Below are positions 45,655 through 54,212 of a DNA stretch of 64,000 nucleotides, piece after piece. Each line of letters opens with the position of its first letter. Position 1 is the first letter of the stretch. The DNA comes from Weissella confusa (GTDB lineage: Bacteria > Bacillota > Bacilli > Lactobacillales > Lactobacillaceae): positions 115,377-179,376 of the forward strand of contig JACSZT010000020.1 in the NCBI GenBank assembly GCA_014332815.1. Direction: 5' to 3'. A program made the position numbers and the translations under genes. The notes under the pieces were generated by a model. That model saw only the letters and a list, made by a program, of their open reading frames with translations. It was not told the origin of the DNA and searched no databases.

Positions 45655-46640
45655 TAAATTTCATCTCCTTCAACGATTTTGATTCCCGGGCCAGGTGTTG
45701 CAACCTTAATTTGCACACCTGGCAACTCGGCTGTAAGTGCCGCAAGAATCATGTCGGTATCTGATGGTTGTGAAATCAACTTAACGTTTGGACCAGCGTC
45801 CATGGTTGCGTACACAGGGACACCTTGTTCACGTAGCTTCTGCGCGATAGTGATGATTATCCAAGACGTATCCGTTAAGTAGTTGAAAGGAGGAACTGAT
45901 GTAGCGTTGGTTGCATGCATCATCAGTGCATCTGTTTCAGCAAGTTCACCAATTGCGGTTAAGTCATGTGCCTCAATTGCAGTTGTCATATCGTCAACGT
46001 GATTATTCGTGTAGTCAACCCACGTTTGATACATCGGTGATGTCGTGAGGGCATGTTGCATGCCACCACGAGAGTCGACCTTCTTAGGTTGATCACTTAC
46101 GATAACCGTCAATAACTGAATTGGCCAATCGACGTTTTCTTGAAATGCGTGGGCAACCGACGTTTCGCTATCAGTACCACGTTCCCAGATGGCAAAGCCA
46201 CCAAAGATAGAACGTGAAGCTGAGCCGGAACCCTGTCGCGCAAGACGTGACAAGTCTGCATCTGACAGTGTCAAACCGGCAGCTTTACTGGCAGCACCAG
46301 CTAACGCAGCAAATGCTGAAGCTGAAGAAGCCAGGCCGGCGGCAGTAGGGACGTGGTTGATTGAGTGAACGTGGGCGAAACGGGTTTCGCCAGCTAAGTC
46401 ACGGACCATATCAAGGAAACGGATAACTTTCGTTGCCCCTTTGCCAGTCAATGGTTCACCATCCAAAGTCAGTTCATCAGCGCTCAAAGTATCGTCAAAC
46501 CAGACTGTTGTATCAGTATAAAATTCATCCAACGTGAGGGACACAGAGGTCGTAGTTGGCATGATGAGTTTTTCGTTTTGCTTACCCCAGTACTTTAGCA
46601 ACGCAATATTTGTGTGCGCGCGGGCAGTTACATGCATCAT
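45654..46640 (-). CDS. mvaD: Diphosphomevalonate decarboxylase
   Basis: Makes isopentenyl diphosphate with release of CO2 and phosphate (328 aa). Signatures are HTNIALLKYWGKQNE (residues 8-22), the ATP loop PTAAGLASSASAFAALA near 105 and YATMDAGPNVKLI near the end. AGGAG precedes the start. It sits between mvk and mvaK2. Confidence 0.97.
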   Translation of the reverse strand: MMHVTARAHTNIALLKYWGKQNEKLIMPTTTSVSLTLDEFYTDTTVWFDDTLSADELTLDGEPLTGKGATKVIRFLDMVRDLAGETRFAHVHSINHVPTAAGLASSASAFAALAGAASKAAGLTLSDADLSRLARQGSGSASRSIFGGFAIWERGTDSETSVAHAFQENVDWPIQLLTVIVSDQPKKVDSRGGMQHALTTSPMYQTWVDYTNNHVDDMTTAIEAHDLTAIGELAETDALMMHATNATSVPPFNYLTDTSWIIITIAQKLREQGVPVYATMDAGPNVKLISQPSDTDMILAALTAELPGVQIKVATPGPGIKIVEGDEI

Positions 46641-46650
46641 GAGTTATCTC

Positions 46651-47586
46651 CTACATTTGTGGGTAACGTTGAGCCCAAACTTCTTGTGCGCCAGCCGCTT
46701 CAAGCGCTTTGATGATGCGTTGTACATCTTCATCGCTTTGCGCAAGGGCGAGCATAGCACCACCAACACCACCACCAGTTAACTTAGCACCAAGGGCACC
46801 AGCTTGATTGGCAGCGTTGATTAATTCATCAAGCTTTGGGTGAGAAACACCTAAAGCTGACAAGTGAGATTGGGCGTCGTTCATGTGACGACCCAATGAT
46901 TGAATATCGTCATTAGCTAGGTCTTCGCGGGTTTCACGAGCGATTTGACCTAGTGCGTCAATGTGCGGACGCGTTGCTTCAGGTTCATTATCAAGTTGCT
47001 CACGGACAACTGAGACGGCAAGACCAGTTTGGCCATGTACGCCAGTGTCAGCAATGATTAATGTCCCGTGAAGCGCCATTGACATTGGCTCAGGCTTTTC
47101 GCCCTTTACGAACCATACCGGTACATCGTGTGCGGTTGTCGCAGCATCAATACCAGATGGTGAGCCGTGTGTAATGGCTTCTTCAATGTTGGCCCAGCGT
47201 TGTAGTTCAGCATCGCTTAATTCTGTCTCGAAGAACGCAAAGAAAGCACGCACAATGGCGATCGCTGAGGCCGCAGAAGACCCCATACCACGTTCTTGTG
47301 GAATGCTTGACTGGATACGCAAGGTAAAAGGCGTCTTGATAGCGTTGAAGTGACGGAGCAAACGGACAATTAATTGTCGTACGCCTTCATATACTTCTGC
47401 CATGGTCGCTAGAGGGCCTTGATACCCTTGAGCGATTACAATTTGTCCTTCTTCACGAGCCTCGATTGTAGCTGTCATGGCCAAATCCGGTAGGGGTAAG
47501 GCGATGGCAGGTTGGCCGTAAACGACCGCGTGTTCACCAAGTAAAATCACCTTGGCGTGGCTAGTACCAGTTGCTAGCTTTTCCAC
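46651..47586 (-). CDS. mvk: Mevalonate kinase
   Basis: First kinase of the mevalonate pathway (311 aa). Motifs are AKVILLGEHAVVYGQPA (residues 11-27), the glycine loop IPQERGMGSSAASAIAI near 105 and GALGAKLTGGGVGGAML near 265. The start appears to be GTG 47586 with weak spacing. It is the first gene of the operon, divergent from dinG, with mvaD 10 nt downstream. Confidence 0.97.
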   Translation of the reverse strand: MEKLATGTSHAKVILLGEHAVVYGQPAIALPLPDLAMTATIEAREEGQIVIAQGYQGPLATMAEVYEGVRQLIVRLLRHFNAIKTPFTLRIQSSIPQERGMGSSAASAIAIVRAFFAFFETELSDAELQRWANIEEAITHGSPSGIDAATTAHDVPVWFVKGEKPEPMSMALHGTLIIADTGVHGQTGLAVSVVREQLDNEPEATRPHIDALGQIARETREDLANDDIQSLGRHMNDAQSHLSALGVSHPKLDELINAANQAGALGAKLTGGGVGGAMLALAQSDEDVQRIIKALEAAGAQEVWAQRYPQM

Positions 47587-47725
47587 TGTAAAATCACCAA
47601 TCCATTCTCTAATTGTTTTTTCAAACTGCTATTATCATACCAAAACCCATTATATTAGGGAAATAAATGTGAGGAATTCATGATACAATTAAGGTACTAC
47701 TAAAAGAAGGTCGTGGTACGCTCTG

Positions 47726-50545
47726 ATGCTAAATCGAGACATCTATGCGGTTGTCGATCTAGAGACAACCCGTACAACGAGCGAATCGGGCCGAATCATT
47801 CAGATTGCGGTCGCATTCGTACAAAATAAAAAAGTCATTAACCAATTTTCAACGTTGGTTAACCCTGGCGAGCAAATTCCACGTAACATTACCCAATTAA
47901 CGGGTATTACACAAAGTATGGTGAAGGGGGCGCCTTTTTTTGAGGACGTCGCCATGACGCTACATGCCATGCTACAAGGCACAATTTTTGTTGCCCACAA
48001 CGTTAACTTTGATTTGCCGTTTTTGAACGCTGAATTTGAGCGTGTGGGATTAACGGGATTGAAGAGTACTGCATTGGATACGGTGCCACTAAGTCAAATT
48101 CTGTGGCCAACTGCACCAGGATATCGTTTGGTTGATATGACCAACTACCTAGCGCTGGAACACAGTCACCCGCACCAAGCGGACAGTGATGCGTTGGCAA
48201 CAGCTGATTTGCTTATTGCGATTTTGAATCGGGCTGAAGGTTTGCCAATGTTGACACTGCAAACGTTGGCTGATTTGCCACTGGTTTTGCCACGTGACAC
48301 GAAGACGGTATTTGAAAAGGCCTTGGCCAAGAATCAAGCCCAGCCACAACCATTACCAGCGCACTTGCAAGTGATTGATGGATTGGCACTGCGCCGCTTC
48401 TCTGATCCGGCACCGTTGGTTACAGGACATGCACCGGCTTTCCCAGCTAAAAAAGCTGCGAAAGAACAGTTGTATGGCAAGGAACTGGCTTACCGTGAGC
48501 AACAAGCAAAGTTGATGAATGCGATTTACACGCATTACACAGAAGCTGAGTTATCAAATGAACCTGGTAAGACAGCATTTGTTGCTGAGGCACCAACGGG
48601 AATGGGAAAGACGTTGGCTTACTTGTTGCCATATGCTTATCTAGCGGATGAACAACAGAAGCAAGTAGTTGTTGCTGTGCCAACAATTACGTTGCAACAA
48701 CAAGTGACCGATACGATTAATACGACGTTGAAGGACATTTTGCCATTTGAAGTACGTGGGGCGAGCCTGAAGGGACGTACGCACTACTTGAATTTGCAAA
48801 GTTTCAAGCGTGCTTTACGCGTCGACGAAGGATCAACGTCATTGCAATTTATCAAGGCACAAATCTTGGTTTGGCTAACTGAAACCTTGAGCGGTGATTT
48901 TGACGAATTGAATTTGATTAATCCGCAACCTGACTTTATGGCTAAGTTGTCACAGCCAGCCAATAATCCAGCTGGGTCACCTTATTACGGGCACGAATTT
49001 AGTGAACGTCAGCATGTCTTGGCTGAGAATGCACAATTCTTGGTTGTTAATCATGCGTACTTGGCTGAATATGCCCAAGAGCTGGGAACGACTGAAGATT
49101 CACCATACTTGGTGATTGACGAAGCCCAGAACTTGCCAAATGCCGTTCTAGAACAAAGCCGTCACCAATTGCCATTCCAAGTTTGGTTGACGCGTGTTCA
49201 AAACGCGACGAATTTGATTTTGCGTGATAACGATCCCTCGATTGGGGTGATTTTGAATCGTTTAGTCGGTGGGCAACAATTGAAGTCTCGTTTCTTGCAG
49301 CAATTGGAAGTGCTCTCAAGTGAGTTGCCAAAGCTACAAGTTGCGTTCTATCGTCGTTTCTTGCTCAATGGGCATACACCAGCGACGGAAGGTCACTACG
49401 AAGTGGAACTACCGATTTCTGAGTTGGCACAGTTCTGGGTCGACCAAGGACACCACCTAACGAGTATGCGTCGTGCAGTCCGTGATTTGGGCGAATCGAT
49501 GGATTATTTGTTGGAGCAATTCAGTAATACCAAGGACGCATTTTCATTGAATGAGCGTCAACATTTGGCGGATTTCCGTCGTTTGCTAGAGAGTATTGCG
49601 AAGTATGAGCAACGCTTGACGACGTTCCAACAAGATTTGGTTGATTTTCCAGATGCGAGTGTCTTCTGGCTAACGGAAAATCAAAACCATGACAGCAGCA
49701 ACTTGCGTTTGAGTGGTGGGTTGCTACACACCTTGGATTTCTTCAAAGACAAGGTTTATCCGCACTTTATGCCACCAACCATTGTCGGGGCAACGTTGTT
49801 TACATCAACGAAGTCAGGTTACCTATATGATCGTTTGAATATTGATCGTGATACGGTATTTGCTCGTCGTTATCCTGAAGTGTTTGATTTTAAGAATCAA
49901 GCTGAATTGGTAATGGTTGAGAATGCGCCGTCTCCAACTGATTCAGGGTACGTCAGCTATTTGGCCAAGCAATTGGTGCAATTGACGACGACGGTTCAAG
50001 AAAACACGCTGGTGCTGTTTAATTCGTTAGACACCATTCAGCAAGTCTATAATCACATGCAGTCAAATCAAACTTGGCAGCAAGGAAATATGACGTTGTT
50101 AGCACAAGGTGTGACGGGGACGCGTAGCAAAATTATGAAGCGCCTGCAAAACGAATCACATATGGTTGTTTTGGGTGCCAATAGTTTTTGGGAAGGTGTC
50201 GACCTGCCCGGTGATCAACTCCGAATGGTCGTGATTGCGCGACTACCATTTGATCAACCAAATAGCGTGCTAGCTCGCGCCGAAGAAGCGGTCTTGATGG
50301 CACACGGTAAGCAACCGTTCTATCAAAGCACGTTGCCAAAGGCGGTGCTACGTTTGCGCCAAGGTGTCGGTCGTTTGATTCGCAAGCCGGATGATTTTGG
50401 TGCTGTGGTGATTTATGACCCACGTATCTTGACGAAGTCTTACGGAAAGACGTTGCGCAATATGTTACCGGAGGAAATGCCACAATATACGTTGGCTGAC
50501 AATGAAGTTGTCCCAAAGGTGAAGCGATTTTTTGATGCGCATTAA
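47726..50545 (+). CDS. dinG: DinG-family helicase with N-terminal 3'-5' exonuclease domain
   Basis: A 939-residue fusion: a DnaQ-type exonuclease (residues 6-165; AVVDLETTRT, AHNVNFDLPFL, and HQADSDALATADLL) followed by an XPD-like helicase with Walker A APTGMGKT near 289 and DEAQ (VIDEAQN) near 463, and motif VI RQGVGRLIRK. Firmicutes DinG has this architecture and acts mainly as a single-strand nuclease in some species. The four-cysteine Fe-S cluster of E. coli DinG is not seen. The ribosome site is weak; a TGATACAAT extended -10 lies upstream. Confidence 0.93.
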   Translation: MLNRDIYAVVDLETTRTTSESGRIIQIAVAFVQNKKVINQFSTLVNPGEQIPRNITQLTGITQSMVKGAPFFEDVAMTLHAMLQGTIFVAHNVNFDLPFLNAEFERVGLTGLKSTALDTVPLSQILWPTAPGYRLVDMTNYLALEHSHPHQADSDALATADLLIAILNRAEGLPMLTLQTLADLPLVLPRDTKTVFEKALAKNQAQPQPLPAHLQVIDGLALRRFSDPAPLVTGHAPAFPAKKAAKEQLYGKELAYREQQAKLMNAIYTHYTEAELSNEPGKTAFVAEAPTGMGKTLAYLLPYAYLADEQQKQVVVAVPTITLQQQVTDTINTTLKDILPFEVRGASLKGRTHYLNLQSFKRALRVDEGSTSLQFIKAQILVWLTETLSGDFDELNLINPQPDFMAKLSQPANNPAGSPYYGHEFSERQHVLAENAQFLVVNHAYLAEYAQELGTTEDSPYLVIDEAQNLPNAVLEQSRHQLPFQVWLTRVQNATNLILRDNDPSIGVILNRLVGGQQLKSRFLQQLEVLSSELPKLQVAFYRRFLLNGHTPATEGHYEVELPISELAQFWVDQGHHLTSMRRAVRDLGESMDYLLEQFSNTKDAFSLNERQHLADFRRLLESIAKYEQRLTTFQQDLVDFPDASVFWLTENQNHDSSNLRLSGGLLHTLDFFKDKVYPHFMPPTIVGATLFTSTKSGYLYDRLNIDRDTVFARRYPEVFDFKNQAELVMVENAPSPTDSGYVSYLAKQLVQLTTTVQENTLVLFNSLDTIQQVYNHMQSNQTWQQGNMTLLAQGVTGTRSKIMKRLQNESHMVVLGANSFWEGVDLPGDQLRMVVIARLPFDQPNSVLARAEEAVLMAHGKQPFYQSTLPKAVLRLRQGVGRLIRKPDDFGAVVIYDPRILTKSYGKTLRNMLPEEMPQYTLADNEVVPKVKRFFDAH

Positions 50546-50636
50546 CGCAAGGTCTTTAATATTGCTGTAAAATTTGATACAGTAATAATTGATTTTGTTC
50601 TGTTCACGCAGAACTAACCAGAAGGAGCCACGACAC

Positions 50637-51149
50637 ATGGAAATGCGATCAACCGCTCGTTCAAGACGTCGCCGGCACGGATGGCGCTGGCTAATTGGCT
50701 TAATCGTTGTGTTAGTACTACTAATTGGTGGTGCTACGATTGTGTCGGTTGCAATGCACCCGGTTACTGCGGCGCGTGAACGAGTGACTGAATTGGCGGT
50801 TAAGCGAAATAAGATCACCTCAGCAACCCAATTTTACGCGGTTTCTCGTAACGACACGTACTACAGTGTGGTTGGTGAGAACAAGAAGCACCAAAAAATT
50901 GGTGTTATCGTAAAAGGAAAGTCAAAGAAACTCGTCACCGTTAAAATGGCTGATGGTGTTTCGGCTGCTGAGGTGCGACAACTTGTGAAGTCAAAGTACA
51001 ACCCAAAGCGAATTACAAGCCTCGGGTTGGCAATCTATAAGCAAGTTCCTGTGTGGGAAGTCACGTTTATAGATCGACAAGGCAATTTGAACTTTATCAC
51101 CTATCAATTTGCGGATGGTAAGGCAGTTCGGACCATCCAACATTTATAA
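50637..51149 (+). CDS. TseB-like (YpmB, DUF5590/PepSY) membrane protein
   Basis: A 170-residue protein: basic cytosolic start (RSRRRRHGWRW), one TM helix (about residues 18-38) and an extracellular PepSY-like domain (NDTYYSVVGENKKHQ, VWEVTFIDRQGN). In Bacillus the relative TseB affects PBP2A and cell elongation. It lies 29 nt ahead of asnS, the conserved dinG-ypmB-asnS order of Firmicutes. ATG 50637 has AAGGAG 9 nt upstream. Confidence 0.88.
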   Translation: MEMRSTARSRRRRHGWRWLIGLIVVLVLLIGGATIVSVAMHPVTAARERVTELAVKRNKITSATQFYAVSRNDTYYSVVGENKKHQKIGVIVKGKSKKLVTVKMADGVSAAEVRQLVKSKYNPKRITSLGLAIYKQVPVWEVTFIDRQGNLNFITYQFADGKAVRTIQHL

Positions 51150-51178
51150 GAGATTACACATCTAAGGGAGTTTAGAAG

Positions 51179-52474
51179 ATGGATACAATTCGCATTGAAG
51201 ACGCGAAGAACTACGTCGGCCAAGAGGTTCGATTGGGCGCTTGGTTGCGTAACAAGCGTGGTTCAGGAAAGATGCAATTCTTGCAATTGCGTGACGGTAC
51301 GGCCTTTTTCCAAGGGGTTGTTTCAAAGGAAGCCGTTGGTGAAGAAATCTTTGCCAAGGCCAAGGCTTTGACGCAAGAAACGAGCATGTACTTGATTGGT
51401 ACGATTCGTGAGGACGAGCGTTCACCATTCGGATACGAAATGCAAGTTAAGGATTTGACGGTTGTTGGGGAGTCAGAAGGTTACCCAATTACGCCAAAGG
51501 AGCACGGTACGGATTTCTTGATGGATCACCGTCACTTGTACTTGCGCCACATCCAACCATTCGCTGTTTTGCGTATTCGTAACACGATTATTGCTGCAAC
51601 GTACGAGTTCTTTAACAAGGAAGGCTTCGTTAAGATTGATTCACCAATTTTGACGGGTTCAGCTCCTGAAGGAACGACTGAATTGTTCCACACGGAATAC
51701 TTCGATACGGATGCTTACATGTCACAAACTGGACAATTGTATGCTGAAGCTGGGGCAATGGCCTTTGGACGTGTCTTCACGTTCGGACCAACTTTCCGTG
51801 CTGAAAAGTCAAAGACGCGTCGTCACTTGACTGAGTTCTGGATGATTGAGCCAGAAATGGCTTGGATGCACCAAGAACAATCACTTGAAGTGCAAGAGCG
51901 TTACATCGCTTACTTGATTCAAGCTGTTTTGGATCGTAACGAGTACGAATTGGACTTGTTGGGACGTGACAAGGAATTGTTGAAGTCATACACGCAATTG
52001 CCATACCCACGTTTCTCATACGATGATGCTATCAAGTTGTTGCAAGAAAACGACTTTGATGTTGAATGGGGTGCTGATTTCGGTTCACCTGAAGAGACGT
52101 TCTTGGCAAACCACTTTGCTAAGCCTGTCTTCATCACGAACTTCCCTAAGGAAATCAAGGCCTTCTACATGAAGCGCCACCCAGACCGCGATGATGTCGT
52201 TATCTCAGCTGACTTGTTGGCACCTGAGGGATACGGTGAAATCATCGGTGGTTCAGAACGTGATACAGACTACGATTACCTTGAGCAACGTATCAAGGAA
52301 CAAGGTTTGGACTTGAAGGAATACTCATGGTACTTGGACTTGCGTAAGTATGGATCAGTACCTCACTCAGGATTCGGTCTTGGGTTGGAGCGTGCCGTTA
52401 CTTGGATTACAGGTGAGGAGCACATCCGTGAGGCAATCCCATTCCCACGTACAATGAACCGTTTGTGGCCATAA
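51179..52474 (+). CDS. asnS: Asparaginyl-tRNA synthetase
   Basis: Class IIb synthetase of 431 aa: an N-terminal OB-fold anticodon domain ([14 protein letters not shown]) and a catalytic core with motif 1 (FVKIDSPIL), motif 2 ([20 protein letters not shown]) and motif 3 ([10 protein letters not shown]). It ends at a terminator that also appears to mark the prophage integration site. Confidence 0.98.
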   Translation: MDTIRIEDAKNYVGQEVRLGAWLRNKRGSGKMQFLQLRDGTAFFQGVVSKEAVGEEIFAKAKALTQETSMYLIGTIREDERSPFGYEMQVKDLTVVGESEGYPITPKEHGTDFLMDHRHLYLRHIQPFAVLRIRNTIIAATYEFFNKEGFVKIDSPILTGSAPEGTTELFHTEYFDTDAYMSQTGQLYAEAGAMAFGRVFTFGPTFRAEKSKTRRHLTEFWMIEPEMAWMHQEQSLEVQERYIAYLIQAVLDRNEYELDLLGRDKELLKSYTQLPYPRFSYDDAIKLLQENDFDVEWGADFGSPEETFLANHFAKPVFITNFPKEIKAFYMKRHPDRDDVVISADLLAPEGYGEIIGGSERDTDYDYLEQRIKEQGLDLKEYSWYLDLRKYGSVPHSGFGLGLERAVTWITGEEHIREAIPFPRTMNRLWP

Positions 52475-52495
52475 TCTAAATACAAACGTTGATAT

Positions 52496-52537
52496 ACCGC
52501 TGGAAACCGTTGATATGACTGGTTTCTGGCGGTTTTT
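52496..52537 (+). terminator. asnS terminator, probable host/prophage boundary
   Basis: ACCGCTGGAAACC / GGTTTCTGGCGGT around 12 nt, then TTTTT. Prophage genes start on the other strand 110 nt further on. Confidence 0.8.
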
Positions 52538-52582
52538 CATATCTATTTTTAAATGTCTGAAAGTGTGCAAAAGTATCAAAAA

Positions 52583-52643
52583 ATTTGCGCCAATTTGCGC
52601 CAAAATAGGTGTTTTTAAAAAAATTTGCGCCATATTTGCGCCA
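52583..52643. repeat. Four direct repeats, probable integrase arm-binding sites (attL)
   Basis: ATTTGCGCCA occurs at 52583-52592, 52593-52602, 52623-52632 and 52634-52643, as two close pairs 40 nt apart, right between asnS and int. This matches arm-type sites of tyrosine recombinases. Confidence 0.7.
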
Positions 52644-52647
52644 AAAA

Positions 52648-53739
52648 TCAGTCGATTTTACCAAGAATATTAAGCGTCTTTGCTTCTTCGCTTTGTTGCT
52701 TGTCACGTAGTAGGTGGGCATATACTTGTTGCGTAATTGTAACGTTTGAATGGCCTAAACGCTTAGATGCGTAATTAATGTCGACGCCTTTCGATAGTAA
52801 GTAAGAAACGTGCGAGTGACGTAAGCCATGAACGGAAACTATATTTTCAAAGCCAAGTTCACGTTCAATTCGTTCAAGCCAGTGGTTATTGATAGTAGCC
52901 CAACGGCGGCCATCGAATAATTCATTGGCATCGTTCCATTCAGACTTTGCACTAATAAACGTTTCGTAGTTATCAAAGAAACGATCTGGCATAGCAATAG
53001 TGCGAATAGATGATTTTGTTTTTGGTGTGGTTGATTCGCCAGAACGTTGCTTGGTCTTTGTTACGCTGATATTGTGCGCATCAATATCAACATCATCACG
53101 AGTAAGTGCTAATGCTTCACCCGCACGCAGACCTGACAATGCAATCAAATAAATCATGAATGACGTGTTCCACTTAATTAGCTTGTCGTTAGTTTCGATG
53201 TATTTAAGTAGCTGGTTCAACTCATCAACTTGAAGGAATTTTTCATCCGCAGACTTGGAATCAGCGCCTGGTATAATAACGCCATAGGTGGGGTCAGATG
53301 GTATTAAACCATCGTGAAATGCTTGTTCGATTACTTGTTTCATAATCTGGTGACGCTTAACTACAGATTTACGTTTCTTGTCGCTTGAATAATCGTTCAA
53401 GAATGCTTGATACATTTGGCGAGTAATCTGATCTAGTGTTACATTCTTAAAATACACATCAACAACGTATTTGCGAACTGCATGCCATGATTCTTTTGTT
53501 GTTTCCTTGAGCCCAGCATCGAACCGTAATTGTTGATACTCGTCGAAATAATCGCTGAAAAGGGTAAGCGTGCCTTTTTGAAGTGTTGGCTTACTATTAG
53601 CAACTGAATATTCAGCCGCCCAAGCTTCAGCTTCCTTTTTGGTCTTGAAACCACGCTTGCCTTTTTTGCGATATTTTCCGGTTGTGTCTTTGAATGATAT
53701 TTCAACACGCCAACCGTGTTCGGTTTTATACACTGCCAT
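52648..53739 (-). CDS. int: Tyrosine-type phage integrase
   Basis: Site-specific recombinase of 363 aa. The AP2-like N-terminal arm-binding domain (GWRVEISFKDTTGKYRKKGK) precedes the core-binding domain (about 60-160) and the catalytic domain with Arg205 (SGLRAGEAL), His304 and Arg307 (HGLRHSHVSYLL), His330 (RLGHSNVT) and Tyr340. The start at 53739 is taken since the family begins MAVYKTE here; a longer frame to 53946 has no ribosome site. Expected to integrate at the asnS 3' end. Confidence 0.95.
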   Translation of the reverse strand: MAVYKTEHGWRVEISFKDTTGKYRKKGKRGFKTKKEAEAWAAEYSVANSKPTLQKGTLTLFSDYFDEYQQLRFDAGLKETTKESWHAVRKYVVDVYFKNVTLDQITRQMYQAFLNDYSSDKKRKSVVKRHQIMKQVIEQAFHDGLIPSDPTYGVIIPGADSKSADEKFLQVDELNQLLKYIETNDKLIKWNTSFMIYLIALSGLRAGEALALTRDDVDIDAHNISVTKTKQRSGESTTPKTKSSIRTIAMPDRFFDNYETFISAKSEWNDANELFDGRRWATINNHWLERIERELGFENIVSVHGLRHSHVSYLLSKGVDINYASKRLGHSNVTITQQVYAHLLRDKQQSEEAKTLNILGKID

Positions 53740-53778
53740 TAGTTTAAACCTAACCTTTACATAAAAAATTTTAGGCAG

Positions 53779-53807
53779 TTTAAAGACATACCCGGGTCTG
53801 GTACAAT
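53779..53807 (+). promoter_or_regulatory. Promoter of a short RNA opposite to int
   Basis: TTTAAA (53779-53784), 17 nt, TACAAT (53802-53807), pointing away from int. Confidence 0.55.
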
Positions 53808-53814
53808 TGAATAC

Positions 53815-53889
53815 GTAAATAGGGCAGTGATGTTCTGTTTTGTTCGATACGCACACTTCTTGCTTGCCGGCTGGGGTGTGCGTGTTTTT
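53815..53889 (+). ncRNA. Putative small RNA, about 75 nt
   Basis: A promoter with ideal spacing ends here and a hairpin ACGCACAC / GTGTGCGT plus GTTTTT (53849-53889) closes the unit. It also contains a 22-codon ORF at 53830-53898 that runs through the terminator and lacks a good ribosome site, so an RNA function is more likely. Confidence 0.45.
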
Positions 53890-53904
53890 AATAAATAGTA
53901 TTCC

Positions 53905-53933
53905 TTGATTAAAACCAAAAACTGGTGTATAAA
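53905..53933 (+). promoter_or_regulatory. Promoter of the 63-aa membrane peptide gene
   Basis: TTGATT (53905-53910), 17 nt, TATAAA (53928-53933). Confidence 0.55.
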
Positions 53934-53968
53934 AAAGGAAACACAAGTAGTAGAAGGAGGCGAGAATA

Positions 53969-54160
53969 ATGATTTCTAAGAAAATCGATGTCCTGCTAGC
54001 CTACACTGGTACAGCATTACTGCTGCTGACACCATTTTATTATTTGGTTAATCTTTTGACTTGGTTTATTGACACATCTTCACCGATTAGGTTGGTATTT
54101 GCGTCAGTGTTAGACCTGTCATTTATAACTTTGAGTATCAGGTTTTACTATAAAAATTAG
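53969..54160 (+). CDS. Small two-helix membrane peptide, 63 aa
   Basis: Two hydrophobic segments, about residues 9-33 and 41-60, with a short loop (FIDTSSPIR) and a basic C-terminus. A strong GAAGGAGG site lies 8 nt upstream. It has its own promoter and terminator and is opposite in direction to all neighbouring lysogeny genes, so it behaves as an independent accessory gene (moron). No family recognised; a toxin-like or superinfection role is only a guess. Confidence 0.6.
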   Translation: MISKKIDVLLAYTGTALLLLTPFYYLVNLLTWFIDTSSPIRLVFASVLDLSFITLSIRFYYKN

Positions 54161-54212
54161 GTCGGACGGGTCTAAACATCTTTGTCGGTGTTAGATAGTC
54201 CGGCTTTTTTTG
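54161..54212 (+). terminator. Terminator of the 63-aa peptide gene
   Basis: GTCGGAC / GTCCGGC outer stem with an inner TCTAA / TTAGA pair and seven T. It overlaps the last codons of the convergent gene. Confidence 0.65.

Noticed and set aside
53830..53898. A 22-codon ORF within the putative small RNA.
   Set aside because: It runs through the terminator hairpin and has only a weak AGGG site; treated as RNA rather than gene.
53740..53946. N-terminal extension of the integrase by 69 residues.
   Set aside because: It overlaps the small-RNA promoter region, is unlike integrase N-termini and lacks a ribosome site.
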